A stretch of 64,000 nt of DNA from Oxyruncus cristatus. Its lineage: Eukaryota > Chordata > Aves > Passeriformes > Cotingidae. The DNA is taken from contig VXAY01002132.1 of assembly GCA_013399855.1 (NCBI GenBank), positions 160,495-224,494 of the forward strand, given 5' to 3'. Positions 49,937 through 63,062 of this stretch are shown piece by piece; the stretch's first letter is position 1; each line of letters begins with the position of its first letter. A program made the translations under genes and the position numbers. Under the pieces are notes generated by a model, which searched no databases, was not told the DNA's origin, and saw only the letters and a list, made by a program, of their open reading frames with translations.

Positions 49937-52900
49937 TGGCCCTGACAGGGAGGACCACCAGCATTTCACCTTTGGGAACACTTCACTGCACCAGAAAGCA
50001 GAGAGGAGGCTCTGAAGATGAAGGAAGAGAACCTTACACACAGATCCCCTTTTCAGACATACAAGGGTCCCGTTCCTAACAACCTGGGACATGCTGAGTG
50101 AGGGATTCTACTCATTTTCTCTGTATGGAAATAGTAAATGACAACATGTAAATTAACTAAAAAAGTCATAGATATCAAAAATAAGCATTCCCCCTTTCAT
50201 TCAGGTTGTGTTGAACCATTTTATAACCTGCATACATCCACAAATACATCCCTAAAGATCAAGACCAAATCCCAATTAGCAATAAATAGTATTTCATCAG
50301 TAGGGCATGTATCATTTCATGGCATTTAAAAGACTATTTCCATACATCTAAGTGCCAGAGCAAGTTATTTCAAACCAGCAATAACCAAAATTATTTAGAA
50401 ATGTTAAATGTGGCTTTTTAATCTGTATTTCAAATTGCAACAAAGTCATAAACGCAGCTTGACCTCAGAAATATATTTACTGATTTAGATAAAGCACATC
50501 CTATGTGCAAATATAAACCCACCAGACTGTATCAGTGACTGACAGAGAGCTCAACTGCTTCTGAAAGGTCTCAGTTGCTTTTCATTTTGGAGGTATTGTC
50601 TGGTCCCCAAGAGCCAGATTTGAGTGCTGCTGGCTCTTGGTGGGCCCACGGGAGTCATCATGGCAGCTGCAGATAAGTGAGGTGTAGGAAAGGCTTGAAA
50701 ACCTTCCCTTTCCTTCTCCAGGAAAGAGAAAAAGCCCAGAGGTGGTGAAAGCAAGGCACAACCTACACCAAATTTGCAGTACTTTGCCTGTAGTTAGTCA
50801 AGTTATGCTGGAGTTACATCCTGACCCAGCAAAGCAAATAAATCCAGAGTCTCTCTCCTCTGTTTGCACAGATATTGTTTGTGTGTACTCATTACAACCA
50901 GTAAGGTCAATGTATAAGATGCTGGGTTTTATATAGATAGATTTGCTACAAGTTCCACCCTGATTTCCTATTTATCACCTACACAGTCGTTCTGCGTGAT
51001 AATCAAGGATTAAAACAAGATAACAGCACATCTGCTTGTATCCGTGTGGTTAATCAGCTTTTCGCACCTTCATCCCCATCTCTCACACCAGGTAAAATAA
51101 CCTGCTCAGATTTAAAATCCAGTTCTGGTTATTCTTCCTGAGAAATCCTTTCTTTGAAGAGCAGCAAAGACTGAGAGTCCTCACAGTGAGCCATGAAGGC
51201 AAAGGAGGTATCAGAGACCCCCATGTAGCACAAAAACTCGGGAAATAAGGAAGTCTGGATTTCCTCTAGATTTGCATCTTGTCATTGATTGACTCTGGTG
51301 CCTAAGAAAATACAAAATCCTCAGAAACTTATGGAAAGACATCGTTCTGTAGAATTTTCTGTGTGTTCTAACAAGGCCTAATTAGTTTTCAGTGCAGCCT
51401 TTCCCTCAGGGCACTGGTCTTGCAACCAAATACCTTTTTCATTTGTAAGAACTCAATGATTTTTCCAAACTCTACCACAGAGCAAACAAAACAATTACTT
51501 AGAAAACATAAGAAAAAAATATATGGATAGAAAAAAAGCCACTGAATTTACGTAACAAACCACATTGGAATAGTCTAGAGATCAATAAATATGGTTGGAG
51601 TGAAGGAAAAAACGGTCTTTCAGTACAAGATGAACAATTTAAAGTCAGCCTGAGCAAGCTGGAACTCAGGAACTCAGCTTAAGAAATTTGTTACTGGTCA
51701 GTGTTCACATTGTCATTCTACTTTCAACTTGTACTGTTTTAACTGGTACATATGAGGAGAAAACGTATTTTTTAATTTTCATACTATAATTTATAATTCA
51801 AGAGAAAAGGGGACAGGAAGGGCATATGGTAGCTGTAACATCTTCCCTTCCCCCTTATTCACCTGTGCCAAGCTAAAAATAAAATTACTATTAGAATTGC
51901 TCGATTTATTTGACTTATTTCTTTAGTGCCCTGTAAGAGACACTGACCTGCAAACTCGCTAAATTTCCAGATAAATAGTTTGACTTAAAGTACCTAAATT
52001 ATTTAACCGTTTGTGCACAGGATGTTGCTTCCACCAAGGTAACGTGTACCTTGATATGCTACTGAGGTCACATTCCCTTCCATAAATAGTCCTTTTCTGC
52101 CGCCCGGATGCACAGGTGAACGCCAACGGATGGAAAAGCCTCCTGGGATCTGTTTTCCATCTGCAGTTTGTTCTGGGAATTACTGCGTTCCTGGAGGAGA
52201 ACACTTGCAACCCTTTATTCCAGCCTAACTCACCTAATTGCTGTCAAGCTGCTTTTCTGTTTGCCTTATTTCCTACCTTCTCACACATTTAGAAAGCAAC
52301 CATTGCCCTTTTCTCTGCCAGGCTAATCACTATCACAGCTTTACACATGCTCAAACCAGTGGAATAGGGGGAAAAAGGGAGGGGGGCAAGGTAGAAAACG
52401 TACTTACTGACAGATTACATTTTTTTTATTGACTTCAAGTTCTCTTCAGAGGAAAAGGATTTCAGGCTTTCACGAATCAATAAAAAGTATTGGGTTTATA
52501 ATGATAGAAAAACGGACACTGTTTAATTTATGAAAGCACATTGATATCCTTCCAGGCACAGACTCCTCTCACCTCCAATGCATTGGGCACACTGAGACAG
52601 AATAAATGGCAAGTCAACACAGGGAGTTCAGAATTTCCTTTATTATTCAAGGGAAACTTTGTGAATACTTGGGAAACCCTACATTCCATGGGACTGAAGT
52701 TTAACATCCACTCCCCTCGTGTTACCAGGATTTTAGTTTTCAGATTGTATCATTTTAATGAAGAATTCTTAAAAATGAAGGCAGGGATGAAACAAATTAA
52801 TGAATAAAACAAAATTAAAACTTTTTTTTTTTAATTGAACAGCTGATTTCTGTTCTGAGAGATTTATCCTTTCTCTTGTCTTCTTTTCTAAATTAGGATT

Positions 52901-54271
52901 CAGGAGTCAGGAGGAAAAGGACCCTTTTTAATACAGCTCCACCTGAATGCAATTCCCATTCAGGGACCACAACTCCTCCTCTGTGAACTTCCCTCTCTAC
53001 TCTCACAAAGAGGTTACCTGAGAAGGGGCAGGATTTTTTGAATTTCCAATATTAAAATTCAGCAGACATCACCATTTTCAATGCAGCCATTAGGAAATAC
53101 AAAAGCATAAAAGCATAAAATACAAAATAAAAAAAACCCAAACCCCATCTTCACGATCCCATTCAATAGGATGGGGGCAGCCAAGTAATTACAGCGACGC
53201 AATGAATTCCACAAACCTTCTTTGGCTCTCTCATCCTTCCAAGAGAGCCAGAAAAAAGGTCTTCAAGGCACTCTACACACCACCAAGTTAAGAAGATACA
53301 CTTTAAAAATCTTATGTATATTTTGGACAGATCACTAACACAAATCCCATCATATTGAAAGCCATTATTTATGTCCATTTATCTCAGGTGCAGGAGGACA
53401 GACAGGGCTCTGTGGGTACACAACACTCCCTCAGCCAGCACAGACCCTAATAAAACGCAGCTACAAATTTTACAATGTTCATTTAACACTGATTTGCCAC
53501 AGGATTCCCCATCTGAAATGGGCAGGTGTCCACAGAATCAGTTTAACTTTATGGACTGGCACAATGGGATACCCATACCCGCCCAGGACTTGGCCATCTC
53601 TATCAAAACAAAACTGAAAATGAGCAACTGGCCACAGCCATGAAGAACTCGTCCCTTCTCAGGGTTATTTGCACAATGAATCATGTCACTCATTACACTG
53701 TGACCAGCAGCAAACCTTGGTGACACAGGACAGTTTCCCAGTGATTAGTTTTTTGGATGCATTCCTCAAATTAACAGATAACCTCACCTTGCTGAAATGC
53801 CTTTAAGAGAGCACGGTGGAAAGCAACGTGTGACTTCTGATCATAAAATTCATAAAAGTGAATTAACCCCAGTAAGTGAACTATTGTTTTTTAAGATGGA
53901 ACTTCCAATTTGGAAAGAATAAAAGGATTAGCAAACATAAAGGCACTTTAACCTATTTTTCCTACCACGATAACATTTTTAACTTTCAGCCCGTCTTATC
54001 TATTAGGGGGAATTCCATTATGGGAGCATAAAGGATGTGCTGCTCCTACAAAACAGAGGCACTTTTAATGGCAGTTTTGGAAAACGTGGCCTTTTGGACC
54101 TCACTAGATTGACTATAAAAGCTCCCTGTCAACTGACAGCAACATCAACGTCAGTGCACACAAGACTGATGGTCTCCATATGAACAATTCTTCCTGCACT
54201 ATTAACTGCTTATGGCCTCTGCTGGGTTTTGCAGAAACATCATTTTAAAAGCAGTAAAACAGCATTTTTCC

Positions 54272-54293
54272 TTTTTTTTTTTTTTTTTTTTTT
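54272..54293. repeat. poly-T run, 22 bases
   Basis: This uninterrupted T22 creates a run of phenylalanine codons in the overlapping 124-codon frame at 54212-54586, a further sign that this frame is not real. Confidence 0.9.
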
Positions 54294-54380
54294 CCAGTGG
54301 AAGTAAGCAACATTTAGAGGTGACACTAAAGGTACTCTCAGAGTTTACAGTACTGGAACTTAGGACTGACAGTTCCATCT

Positions 54381-54397
54381 TTTATTTATTTATTTAT
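54381..54397. repeat. (TTTA)4 microsatellite
   Basis: Four tandem TTTA units sit about 90 bp to the right of the poly-T run. This is simple sequence. Confidence 0.85.
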
Positions 54398-54597
54398 TAC
54401 AAAGGAAAGCTGAAAAATCGGGGCAATTTTGGTGAATACTTTTCTACTGGCCCCCAATTTGGGCTAACCAGAACTGCAATCTGGACAGCTGAAGCTGAGC
54501 TCTGCTCTCAGAAGGAAGTTATTATCTATCAGTTTTTTAGGAAGTATGATCTAAATCACAGCCCTTCCCCTGACCCCTTGGTGTAAATAGTTTAATC

Positions 54598-54770
54598 AGA
54601 ATCATAGAATAGAATCAAAAAGTATCTCAAGTTGTAAGGGACCCACATAAGGATCATTGAGTCCAAGTCCCTGCTCTTCACAGGTCTTCTTAAAACAAAA
54701 TCATAGGACTTAAAGCACCATCCACATGCTTCTCAGACTTTGATAGACTTGATGCTCTGGTGCATTGGCA
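54598..54770 (-). mobile_element. CR1 LINE 3' end, antisense
   Basis: It starts with the reversed CR1 tail (agaatcatagaatagaatca), followed by 'gttgtaagggacccacataa', 'ggatcattgagtccaag' and 'ccctgctcttcacagg', and further right by 'gcttctcagactttgatag' and 'acttgatgctctggtgc'. This is the order of an antisense avian CR1 3' UTR. The copy is a 5'-truncated tail of less than 200 bp, moderately diverged, without coding capacity. Confidence 0.85.
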
Positions 54771-55631
54771 ATAAAACAACAGGAAAAAAAAAAGGAATAT
54801 TTTTTTCCTTCAAAGTAAAGCAGAAAGCCTCAAGTCTCACTGCACTTGTCTGTTGTTTAATATATGTAGGGTTGGATACACAGGAAAATCAGTTCAGTAC
54901 AGCTCCACTGCTTTCTTCAAGGAGTGTTTAGCTAAATACAATGAATGTCAACCCCGACACCCATCCTCGTATCTACACTAGGGCATCTCGTAAAAGTGTC
55001 ACATTTAGGGACAACCACGGCCAATTATAAAGGTTGTACCAATTTTATTGGGTACAATCTATATTTGCTGGGCCAACAAAAAGGTGTCTCAGCAAACCCA
55101 CCCAGCCAAGACCTTGGTAGGCACTTCTCAGGAGCACAGGCTTAAGATGTGTCCTTGCCTAACCCAGAAACAGCTGTTCTGGATTTCTTCCTGATGGTTT
55201 CTTACGTCCTGCACATTCTGAAAAGGGAGACCATACTGGATACATGCTATAATTGCACCTTGGAGCTGTAATATCCCCTCCTGTTAGTCTGTTAATCCAA
55301 AGACAGTCCACATTTTACAGTTACATCTCCATCCTCTTTATTCTGCTGGTAGATAATGCAGACCTTCACCAGCTCTGACAAGCAGCCCACAAAATTGAAA
55401 TAGTTCTTGATTGTTTCTATTTCTGCTGTTATGAATCTTGTTTGCTGTTGTGTAAGTATCAAGAAGCAGATCAGCTGTACACTTCTGATCCCAGACAAAA
55501 CTACAGACACCAGGAACAAGATCCTTGAGGCAAAAACATCAATCTATTCCCAAAATTAAGAATCAAATACTGAGGACTTCTGAATACTTTAATCAGCTAC
55601 AGAAGCCTCAGAGGTATTATTTTCCACTTCT

Positions 55632-55737
55632 AAAAAAAAAAACAAACAAACAAAACACCACCAAAAAACAACAACAAAACAAAACCAACCAAACAAAACA
55701 CACCAAAAAAAACCACAAACAAAACAGAAAAAAAACT
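55632..55737. repeat. A/C-rich low-complexity tract
   Basis: About 106 bases contain almost only A and C, in units such as AAAC, AAACC and CAACAAC. The overlapping 80-codon frame is K/N/Q/T-rich purely from this composition. It is possibly an expanded, decayed microsatellite. Confidence 0.85.
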
Positions 55738-56330
55738 AAGTCTAAACCAAGACAATATAAAAGGTAGTTATTGATTCTCCAGTGGTGGATTCTCAGGCAA
55801 TGCTTGAACAGAAATGCAAGTGTGGCTCCAAAATTCCCCTACAGACCATCATCTCCCCCTGGCTTGCAGGTGTGGAGTTCGGTCAGCAAGTAAACTAAAC
55901 GTATTATAAATCTTGATGAAGTGGTAACAGTTGTGCAAACTGAAACAAAGAGGGAAAAGCCAAGGTGAACAAATATTTACTAGGCAAGCAAAGACCAGCA
56001 CCTTGCAAATACAGAGGCAAGTACTTCTGATTTTGCATTGTAAGTACTTTGCAGAAACTATAGCTTTTTGTGTGCACATGGGTGTAGCTCAGGGCCCAAA
56101 CCAATCCAACTGCACTTGAACTGTGAGAAACACCTCCAGCATCCCGCCGGCGGCTCCAGAACTGGAATGTCAGCACACAAAATGTAATTTCCTTTTCGTT
56201 TCCCTATCATGCATTTACAGGGTCAGGACAGGTATCGGTTTCCCCGAAAATGATGGTACAATCCCTCTTGGATTCCTGCACTAGTGGGCAGCTGCTGCCA
56301 TGCCCTGTGTGTGCACATGCTTGCCTGGGC

Positions 56331-56384
56331 ACACACACACACACACACACATCTCTATATATCTATATATATATACACACACAC
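56331..56384. repeat. compound (AC)n / (TA)n microsatellite
   Basis: About ten AC units are followed by tctctatatatctatatatatat and a second short AC run. It is a typical compound dinucleotide microsatellite and probably polymorphic in length. Such alternating purine-pyrimidine tracts can adopt Z-DNA. Confidence 0.9.
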
Positions 56385-56595
56385 CTGTCCATGTACACCA
56401 ACACCCCTAAATAAATTTGGAAGTGCAGATACTCAGACAGAGCGACACCCACCTGAAGAAATTGCCGCCACAGCTTTCACAACACCCTTGTTGATTATTC
56501 TTTAGAAAACCCTTCAGTGCCAGAACAGGATTTACTGTGGATTATTAATTATTCTGCCAGCAATACCTCCACTTCTAACAAACACCCTCCTCAAG

Positions 56596-56606
56596 CCCCC
56601 CCCCCC
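56596..56606. repeat. C11 homopolymer
   Basis: Eleven consecutive C are followed by A-rich sequence to about 56646. This is simple sequence prone to length error in assembly. Confidence 0.85.
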
Positions 56607-59600
56607 AAAAAAACACAACAAAAAAAAAAAAGAAAAAGGAAGAAAAAAGCTAAAGTCTGTGTTAAATATATAACCTAGAAGTGATGTTACACAAACAGTA
56701 ACCAGATTAAACACAAGAACATGTGCAGGTACATACCTTGATTGAAGTGTTCATTTAATATAATTTAAGTATCTGAAATATTCTGCTTACTTGATTAGAG
56801 TAGATTGTTTGCATTTTGATTTATTGCTTCAAGATCAGTATTCATTAAGTCACTTAATATAAAGGCACCCTTACAGCTGCTACCCTATTAAAGGTAATCA
56901 TTTTTCCCCATTCCTGTTTATAGCACAGTCACTGTTACAATAAAAGCAGTCTGGAGTCATCTATTAATCACAACCACAGTTTCCAAGTATAAGTATCTTC
57001 TGAAACAACTCCTGATGGTTCAGGATTGTGTCAGACACGGGAATTACAAATGATCTTTTGTCTCAAATTCAAATTGCTTGTCGTCTCATGTACTGCCAGG
57101 GACACCTTGGGGTAACTGTGCAGGTGGGTGATTCACGTTCCAAATCTTTCACCAAAAGTTTCAAAATTACATTCCTAGCAGTGTTTTAAGCCTGTATTTC
57201 TGGCTCTGAAGCAAAAGCCTCAGTTTTCACTCAAACCAATGTACTGAAATCAATGCAATTTCTCAGTAACTTTAATACAACTTTTTAAATTAGAATTGCG
57301 AACGTAGCATTTTATCTTTCAGCACCACTGGCCAAAGACTCCACACCTGGTTCAATGCTTCTGGTTGGTATATTTTACATTTATTCTTTGCCCAGTATCA
57401 AAAAGGACAGCATAATCCTGTGATAATGACATGTCATTAACTGAACAAAAAGAGATTACAATACCAGCAAAGTGACAGTATATGCTCATCCCTTCTGTTG
57501 TATCGCCTCTGGAAAGTCAGCAAGAAAAGCATCACGACACACAAAATATACCAGATACGACACATGAATTTCAGCAAATTGCTGTGAACTCTTTGTTTTG
57601 TGGCACATGTTTATTCCATGTTAGCAACACTGACTCCACGCCAGCCAAACACAGGACCACCACACTGGAAAACCATGCAGGAGACAACTGTTAGCTTTTC
57701 GAGACACTAAAATCAATTAGAAGCTGTTAACTCAGTGGCACTGATTGGCAGTTTTTTTAGTACTAGTCAACACACAAAGAAATAGTGCTCACTTTCTGAT
57801 GTAGAGAGTCAAGCTGTAACTGACCTTCAAACCATCTTAAAAGATTTATTTTTAATTTTTGTATTTGTGCAAGGTAGTCATCGTTGAGGAAAAAGAGTTT
57901 TTAGCATATTCCATAATTATATCAACAAATAAGAAACGCAGAAATAATCAATGGTATTTGTCAAACCACAATCACAAAAGTATGACCTGAAAAATCCAGT
58001 ATTATTTCCTTATACAAAGCATTTTTTCCTGTTGCTGGATAATGCCATTCAATTCCCTGATACTTCTAAGAGTTAAAAAAACCCCAAGTTTTGATATACT
58101 TCTTCACTGCTACAATGCAATGCTGCTTCAAAGCACTTCCATCAGCACAAATTTTATTGGGTCTATTTGCACTAACGTTATGGTCATTCTGACAAGCAGC
58201 ACTTCCACTGCTCCTTTGCTCCTGAAAATATAAGAATTTTTTATAAAACTCTTACTAGTATCCATTGATATATCCAACTTCATATGTTGCTGCACTTACT
58301 GCTTCTCTTTCTGTGGTTTCTACCCAGAATCATTGCAATTAATGGGAAAAGTTCCTTGGCCTCCGAGGGATTTCATCTATTCATCTCTCCGTTCTGTCAA
58401 GAAATGCTGATGTTTAAAGGAATCATGTTCCTTGTTCTGTAGAGCTTCATTAAAACTACTGTGGCAGAAGCACTTCAAAGGCACAAGGTTTTTAAAGTTC
58501 CGAAGAAGCTTGAAAAAAAGTTTTCCTGGTAATATATTAAAAATAGATATTTTTAGTATAATAAAGCTTCAGTGAGGTGCTGGTAAGGTAGAGAAGATAA
58601 TAAGAGAATGTGGTCAGAGAGGCACAGCTACAGAAAAATATCAGCCAAGGCATCTCAGGAGTCAAAGGAAGAAGCTTCAGTTCCCATTCTGCACTTTAAG
58701 AGTAGCTGGGTAGACAATGCAGTGTTGAATTAACAACCCATTTCAAGTAGACAAAAATTAGGATTGAAACAGTAATAAATGTTCAGCCTTAGCCCACTGA
58801 AAGAAAACAAATCATAGGTAAAGCCACGTGCAGGTAAGTCACCTTACAGCTCATTGTTTAACCTTTGATCCAAAGTGGAGAAGTGGGAAAAAGAAAATAA
58901 ATGAAAGCCATATGGTAAGAGCAGAGAGCAAGCTCACTTCTTCTGTAACCTCTTGAATTTAGTATGTTTGCTAATATTTATGAAATAACATTGTATTATG
59001 TTATAATCAAATCCATTTTATTTAAACAACTACACAGCGAGCAAAAGCAAAGTGCAACTGGGGTAAACATAATGGCAAGTAGGATCTTTATTTCACCTTA
59101 AACAGCTCCCACACTACTAAAATACTGTGAGCGACTTATAAAGCCAAATGTTCAGAAATACAGTCAATTTTGTTCCCCTTGAACGAACGCTTAATGTAAG
59201 ATTAAAATGTTTAGAAAAGGAAAGGAGAATTGCAACAGCTACCAAGAATGTCAGCCAGGCCCAACTTACTGAGCACAGCGGGATCTGTCCAGGAAGAGAC
59301 TTTGGACCTGGACACAGGATGCAAATGCACCACAAAGAGCTCACAGAAACAGTCCTGGAGAATGACACTGCAATGCCAGATTACATTTATCTCAGCTTTT
59401 ACCCACTGAAGTTGGTTGCCATCCTGTTGTCATTAATAAATTTTATAGTCACCATTTGGTCCTTTAACTGTCATTTTGCTTAAAATTAACTCCCTCGGAG
59501 ATTCAAAGTTATTTTGATGAGCAGTCACTGGCAAATACTTGTACAAAAAACACCCTCAGTTGTTCAAACCTCACAGGTTTCCACTCTGCTATAAAACCCC

Positions 59601-62600
59601 CTTCACTTCCCCTGGATTTTCTTCCAGCCAGGATGGCAGCAGATGACACCAGTGAGCTCAGAGGGATTTAGGGATATGGCACCATCCTCCTCCTCCTCTA
59701 ATACCATGATCCTGGCATTTTTTGGGATGGATGCTACCGAAGCATCACAACCTCCTGTCGCATCTTGCAGAGATTCCCCACAGTGGAGCAGCAGTTCCCT
59801 GACTCCCTTTATGCTCCCAGCTTTTCATTATTAAGGACAGCAAATGATCTGGTAGGAGGATTTTCGGGGCACATAAAAAAATGGCCCCTCACATATTTCT
59901 GTCCCACTGAGAAGGGGCTAATTCAGTGAACGGTTGTTGATGACCCCAAAACCAGCATCACCACCAAAGGGGTCAGGAACAGGTTTCAATAAACTGAACA
60001 AAAGCTGAAAAATCAAGAATGGAACACAGTAAGGACATGCCAAGTAACTTGCTGAAGTTGGACAAAGGACAAATTAAAGCACTGGGAAGACACTGCAAAG
60101 GGAAATGGTGTAACATAAATATAGGGTTTGATGAAAAAAGACAAACCGTGATCTCTAAAGCATATTTTGCTCGGAATTTCATACCATGCATAACTAAACC
60201 AGAAAATAACCAAAGCTGGTGGTTTATGTATCAATTACAACACTCTGCAAACTTTTAACTGCAGTCTTTGAATATTTAATTAATCCCACCCAAACACGTG
60301 TGTGTGAATGGAACTGACACAAGGGTATAAAAGAGTTAAAATCACATGTTAAAAGCCTGTAGTTCTGCTTGCCCAAAAGCTTTCAATATAGCAATTTTCA
60401 ACTCTATCATGTTTTTGAGATGACAGAGCACGGAAATGTAAGTCACACTGGTCTACTACTGCAGGAAAAAAAAATTCTTCTGGCAACTAAGCATTATAAA
60501 AAATAAAGGGCATAGTATTGCCTTTTTCTCTTTTTATGCTCTTTCCCTTACCACTCAATTCATAAACTGCATTTTGCTTTTTATTTACGAAAAATAGAAG
60601 ATTCATGCCCTATCCTTTAAGGGCAGTGAACAAAACAGTAGAAGTGGCTTTCCCTGATGCCAAGGCCCATCAATAACCACTGGGCCTCACTCACAGGTAT
60701 CACACAGATGCTCTCCAAGAGGCTGCTTGAAACACACACACACAGATGTGCATTATTTCTCTCTCTCCTTCTCCCACTCCGTATTTCACCAAGATAATGC
60801 CAAGCAAAAAGGCTCTTCCATCCCAGGAGAGCCGACACCTGAGAGCAACAGGCTGAAACAGTCCCTCGCATCTGGAGCCATTATTCAGAGGAAACGGGAC
60901 ATTTCTTTTATAACCCAGAATAAGCATCAATCCTTCCCTGAGCCATTTTTCATATCTCTAATTCCACAAATAAGCCTTTTAAATCCAGCAAGTGCCCTCG
61001 TGGCTTGTCCTACGGCCTCCCCTGGGCAGTGCTGGAAACAATCCACATGGCAAGCCAGCTCCAGTTCCTGAAGACATGAACAAAAAAATGTGTGTGCAAT
61101 TTTGCTTCTTACTGTTTCAAATTATTTTCCTGTCCACACAAAATGACCACACTGGTCCTCAGTACATTTTTTACTGAAAAAAACCCCAAAAATTAATAAA
61201 AAAAGAGAGCAGGGATAGCCTAGGATATGGAACACTGTGAGGAGAGTAACAAAATGGCACCGAGGACATGAACTGCCATATTTCCCATCTCAATCTACCA
61301 TGAACAGCATGAGAGATTTTCTGCCTTTTTTTTTTTTGGAAGGGCAGCTGCTTGTTCATTGTGCAAGCTTTGAATTTTAGCACATACTTCAGAACATCTT
61401 GAAGCTCTGCCTTCTTTTGCTTAAGCTTTGAATTCTCACAGTTACAGAGAGAAGAAAAGTCTTCCCCTAATGATCAGATATGGACTTAATTTCCATATTC
61501 AGTATTTAGTTGTTCCTTTTATCCATTTCTTTCCTAAAGATCATTCCCACATATTATATTTGACTACCATCTAGAAGGTTTTTTGATATTATTTGGGAAT
61601 TAAAGCCAGCAGAACACCAGATAAAACATGACACGATTAGGGAGCCTGTCTGTGTCAAATTCAAGAAGCAACCAAGACCTAAATTCTTCTTTGAATACAA
61701 AAAACCATCAATGCCGTAAGTGTAATGAAAATAGTTTATTTTTGTCCCAGTAAATCTGTGTTTGTATCTTTTATACCCACCATTTATCTAGACTGGAAAG
61801 TTTCTTGTTCTTCTTGCTGCATGAACCAGAACAGTTTCAGCGAATGTACCAAACGAGGCTCTGGATATAAAATCTTATCCCAACAATTTCAACTGTGAAT
61901 TTCAGCAAACTTCTGTTTCTTCTCAGCACTAATTCCTATTGCTGTTATTGGCATTGTCTCAGCAACCTCTGGAGTCCAGAGCCTCTCCATTTCTTAACCC
62001 AGTATCCATAAAGACAAGCCAGCCATTTCTGCCATTAGCCCTCTTCTCAGCTTCCAGCACATCTAAAATACTCAATCTTCTCCATTTCAGACTCTGAAGA
62101 CATGAAAATTACCTTCCTTCTCAAAAAAAACCTCTTTAAAGTATCTGGCGTTCAACGGCTCTGAAAATTACATATATAGTTACTTTATATATGGGAAAAA
62201 TGTTCTTGTTAATCAGGACTCTACAATGTATTAAAAGTAAAAAAAATCAGAACTTTAAAGCTTATTACACACCCAACATTGTTTCTATGACATAGATTTT
62301 GGTTACAGATCTTAGAGAGCCCAAAGGAATATAAAAGCGTCGTAAGCATCTTACCACTATTCACAAAAAGCAACGTGTGCGCATCCCCTCCCCAGCCCAG
62401 CAGGCAGGCTAAATGCACAGCTCCAAGTTTAATATTTATAAATCCCTAAAAACATGCTCTTCATCCTATTAAGCCATATTTGAAATGAACCCCCAAGTCA
62501 GCCATTCCCATTGAACGTGTCACTTTTACAGAGCCTCTGAAATACAGGGGAGGGGGGGAGCCCACTTTGAACTATTGGACAAACAAGGAGTGTGGAATTA

Positions 62601-62654
62601 TCCAGCAAAAATGATATTAAGGAAATTATTTCGAGAAATGGTTATTAATTCATT

Positions 62655-62780
62655 CTTTTGCCAGTGGCTGTGTGTGTGTGACTTGGGGCAGGTAACAACG
62701 TCCCTCTGCTGCTCTGCCCTTTCCATTTTTCATTCCTGGACTATAAGCACTTCAGGGTAGAAAGGGAACTTATATTCTTA
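62655..62780 (+). mobile_element. probable MIR-like SINE remnant
   Basis: The block 'tgtgtgtgtgacttggggca' followed by 'ggtaacaacgtccctctgct' resembles the MIR core segment that in mammals reads as a gtgaccttgggca block followed by a short pyrimidine-rich block. Next comes 'ccctttccatttttcattcc', and then 'ctataagcacttcagggtag', which resembles a common tail block of old amniote repeats. The B-box region is not recognisable. Assignment is from pattern memory only. Confidence 0.45.
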
Positions 62781-62889
62781 AGAGCCTTTATCTGAAAGCC
62801 TGAACCTGGAAGACTTTGAACACTGTTCTGAAAGAGAATTCAAACGAGTCTATGACTTAAAGTGAAAAAGGAACCCCAAACAAATTAGG

Positions 62890-63062
62890 TCCAGCGGTTT
62901 AGTGTCAGGACACTCACTACCCTGCCAAATAACCTAGGGCACATCACTTTTATATCTGTGTGCTTTTCTTTCCATGTACAATAGGAACAACAGACCCTTC
63001 TTTATGTAGCAGCAAATTTTGGAGGCCCAGCTGATTAAAGTCTGTAAAGTGCCCAAGATTTC
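62890..63062 (+). mobile_element. probable MIR-like SINE remnant
   Basis: The left part ('ccagcggtttagtgtcagg', 'acactcac') resembles the tRNA-derived A-box side. It is followed by 'aacctagggcacatcac', 'tctgtgtgcttttctttcc' and 'atgtacaataggaacaaca', which follow the MIR core order. At the right, 'tctgtaaagtgcccaagatt' matches the usual block before the MIR 3' end. It has the same orientation as, and lies about 110 bp from, the remnant at 62655-62780, so the two could be one rearranged region or two insertions. Confidence 0.5.

Larger units (their letters stand above)
49937..54597. other. gene-free stretch
   Basis: No gene or recognisable transposon is supported. It contains a G-rich run near 52368-52388, the 22-T run at 54272-54293 and the (TTTA)n run at 54381-54397. 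Open frames are short and unrelated to known proteins. Confidence 0.65.
54771..62654. other. gene-free stretch
   Basis: No gene is supported. It includes the A/C-rich tract at 55632-55737, the (AC)n/(TA)n microsatellite at 56331-56384, an 11-C run at 56596-56606 followed by A-rich sequence, and unique sequence beyond. The 111-codon frame at 59148-59483 (+) ends in a hydrophobic segment (LKLVAILLSLINFIVTIWSF) but has no family resemblance and no supporting splice or promoter signal. Confidence 0.65.

Noticed and set aside
55525..55767. 80-codon K/N/Q/T-rich frame
   Set aside because: It is a translation of the A/C-rich low-complexity tract.
59148..59483. 111-codon frame ending in a hydrophobic, membrane-like segment
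   Set aside because: A/T-rich codons produce hydrophobic stretches by chance, and no other evidence of a gene is present.
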